Assembly: GCA_913061335.1 (NCBI GenBank) | Contig: CAJXTP010000062.1 | Span: forward strand, 1 to 13,704 | Length of the DNA: 13,704 nt | Direction: 5' to 3' | Origin: an uncultured Loktanella sp. | Lineage (GTDB): Bacteria; Pseudomonadota; Alphaproteobacteria; Rhodobacterales; Rhodobacteraceae | Part shown: one piece after another, positions 13,428-13,704 of the stretch | How positions within the stretch are numbered: position 1 is the first letter of the stretch | Layout of the letters: each line of letters begins with the position of its first letter | Made by a program: the position numbers and the translations under genes | Notes under the pieces: model-generated | Seen by the model: the letters and a program-made list of their open reading frames with translations, nothing else | What the model was told of the DNA's origin: nothing | Databases searched by the model: none

Positions 13428-13667
13428 GTGCGCGATAATCCGATCTCTGAGACAATTGATTTTGATCGCGACGGCGTGCAGCACGGATATCTACGCCTGC
13501 CCTATAGCCGCAATGACAGCGCATGGGGGTCGATCCAAATCCCGATCACGCAGGTGAAAAATGGCCATGGTCCCTGCGCGCTTTTGACGGGCGCCAATCA
13601 CGGCGACGAATATGAAGGGCCGCTTGCGCTTGTTGAACTGGCCGCTGATCTTAAGGCGGAAGATATC
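13428..13667 (+). CDS. doeB: N-alpha-acetyl-L-2,4-diaminobutyrate deacetylase DoeB (EutE), 5' part only
   Basis: Only the first 80 codons are genomic; from 13668 the frame runs into adapter and its last residues (LSLIHI) are artefact. The visible part has the start of the aspartoacylase/succinylglutamate desuccinylase fold, GYLRLPYSRNDSAWGSIQIPITQVKNG and the zinc-site motif GANHGDEYEGP with His58 and Glu61. DoeB is a zinc enzyme that removes the acetyl group from N-alpha-acetyl-diaminobutyrate made by DoeA; the diaminobutyrate is then turned into aspartate. The GTG start at 13428 has AAAGGA 7 nt before it, inside the end of doeA, and the gap to the doeA stop is 3 bp, typical of tight coupling. 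Family members are about 330-350 residues, so roughly three quarters of the gene is missing. Confidence 0.93.
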
Positions 13668-13704
13668 CTGTCTCTTATACACATCTGACGCTGCCGACGA
13701 ATAG
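13668..13704 (+). other. Nextera (Tn5) sequencing adapter at the contig end
   Basis: CTGTCTCTTATACACATCT (13668-13686) is the reverse complement of the Tn5 mosaic end used in Nextera libraries, and GACGCTGCCGACGA (13687-13700) is the reverse complement of the Nextera read 1 adapter that precedes it. The last four bases (atag) are where an i5 index begins. This is not organism sequence. The translated peptides LSLIHI (plus) and MYKRQ (minus) are the tell-tale by-products of this adapter. Confidence 0.98.

Noticed and set aside
1..13667. CRISPR array, insertion sequence, phage or plasmid genes
   Set aside because: No regularly spaced direct repeats, transposase, integrase or replication genes are visible on either strand.
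13491..13682. Minus-strand reading frame beginning MYKRQ inside doeB
   Set aside because: Its first residues are encoded by the Nextera adapter, and the rest is the reverse frame of doeB.

Overview
The window reads as a chromosomal stretch of a marine alphaproteobacterium, most likely a Rhodobacterales (Roseobacter-group) member. The support is family-level: an alphaproteobacterial NDUFS4-type complex I accessory subunit, a Roseobacter-style MttB-family methyltransferase paired with an amidase-like AraC regulator, and an ectoine-catabolic gene pair with a divergent Lrp/AsnC regulator. The species cannot be named from the sequence. The right end is not genomic: bases 13668-13704 are a Nextera (Tn5) library adapter, so this is the raw end of a contig and the last gene is cut by the assembly, not by biology.

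Layout. 1-658: no convincing protein gene; a run of nested inverted repeats (about 194-324), then a hairpin-plus-T-tract terminator for the next gene. 659-735 (-): tRNA-Arg(TCT). 890-1201 (-): NDUFS4-like complex I subunit. 1478-2935 and on to 3295 (+): a TetR-family repressor, a membrane-anchored metallo-beta-lactamase-fold hydrolase and a DUF1330-like small protein; a sigma70-like promoter with an overlapping palindrome lies between the repressor and the hydrolase. 3341-3814 (-) and 3925-4617 (+): a divergent pair of an SRPBCC lipid/polyketide-binding-fold protein and a YafY-type HTH-WYL regulator. 4679-5572 (-) and 5689-6252 (+): a divergent LysR regulator and a multi-pass membrane protein with a conserved His/Asp pattern, sharing a palindromic promoter region. 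6370-6978 (+): an unrecognised small lipoprotein.

7310-8848 and 8870-9880 (+): an MttB-superfamily (trimethylamine/quaternary-amine) corrinoid methyltransferase without pyrrolysine, followed closely by a GATase1-like/AraC regulator of the GbdR/CdhR type. A roughly 145-nt leader with several stems precedes the methyltransferase. 9919-11580 (-): a TPR protein with paired His motifs, downstream of an Lrp/AsnC regulator (11674-12129, -). 12249-13424 and 13428-13667 (+): doeA (ectoine hydrolase) and the first 80 codons of doeB (N-alpha-acetyl-diaminobutyrate deacetylase), divergent from the Lrp/AsnC gene.

Functional theme. The right half looks like an osmolyte-utilisation region: ectoine is opened by DoeA to N-alpha-acetyl-diaminobutyrate and deacetylated by DoeB, and a quaternary amine is probably demethylated by the MttB homologue under a betaine-sensor-type activator. 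The left half is a string of short regulator-plus-target units, most with a visible palindrome in the shared control region.
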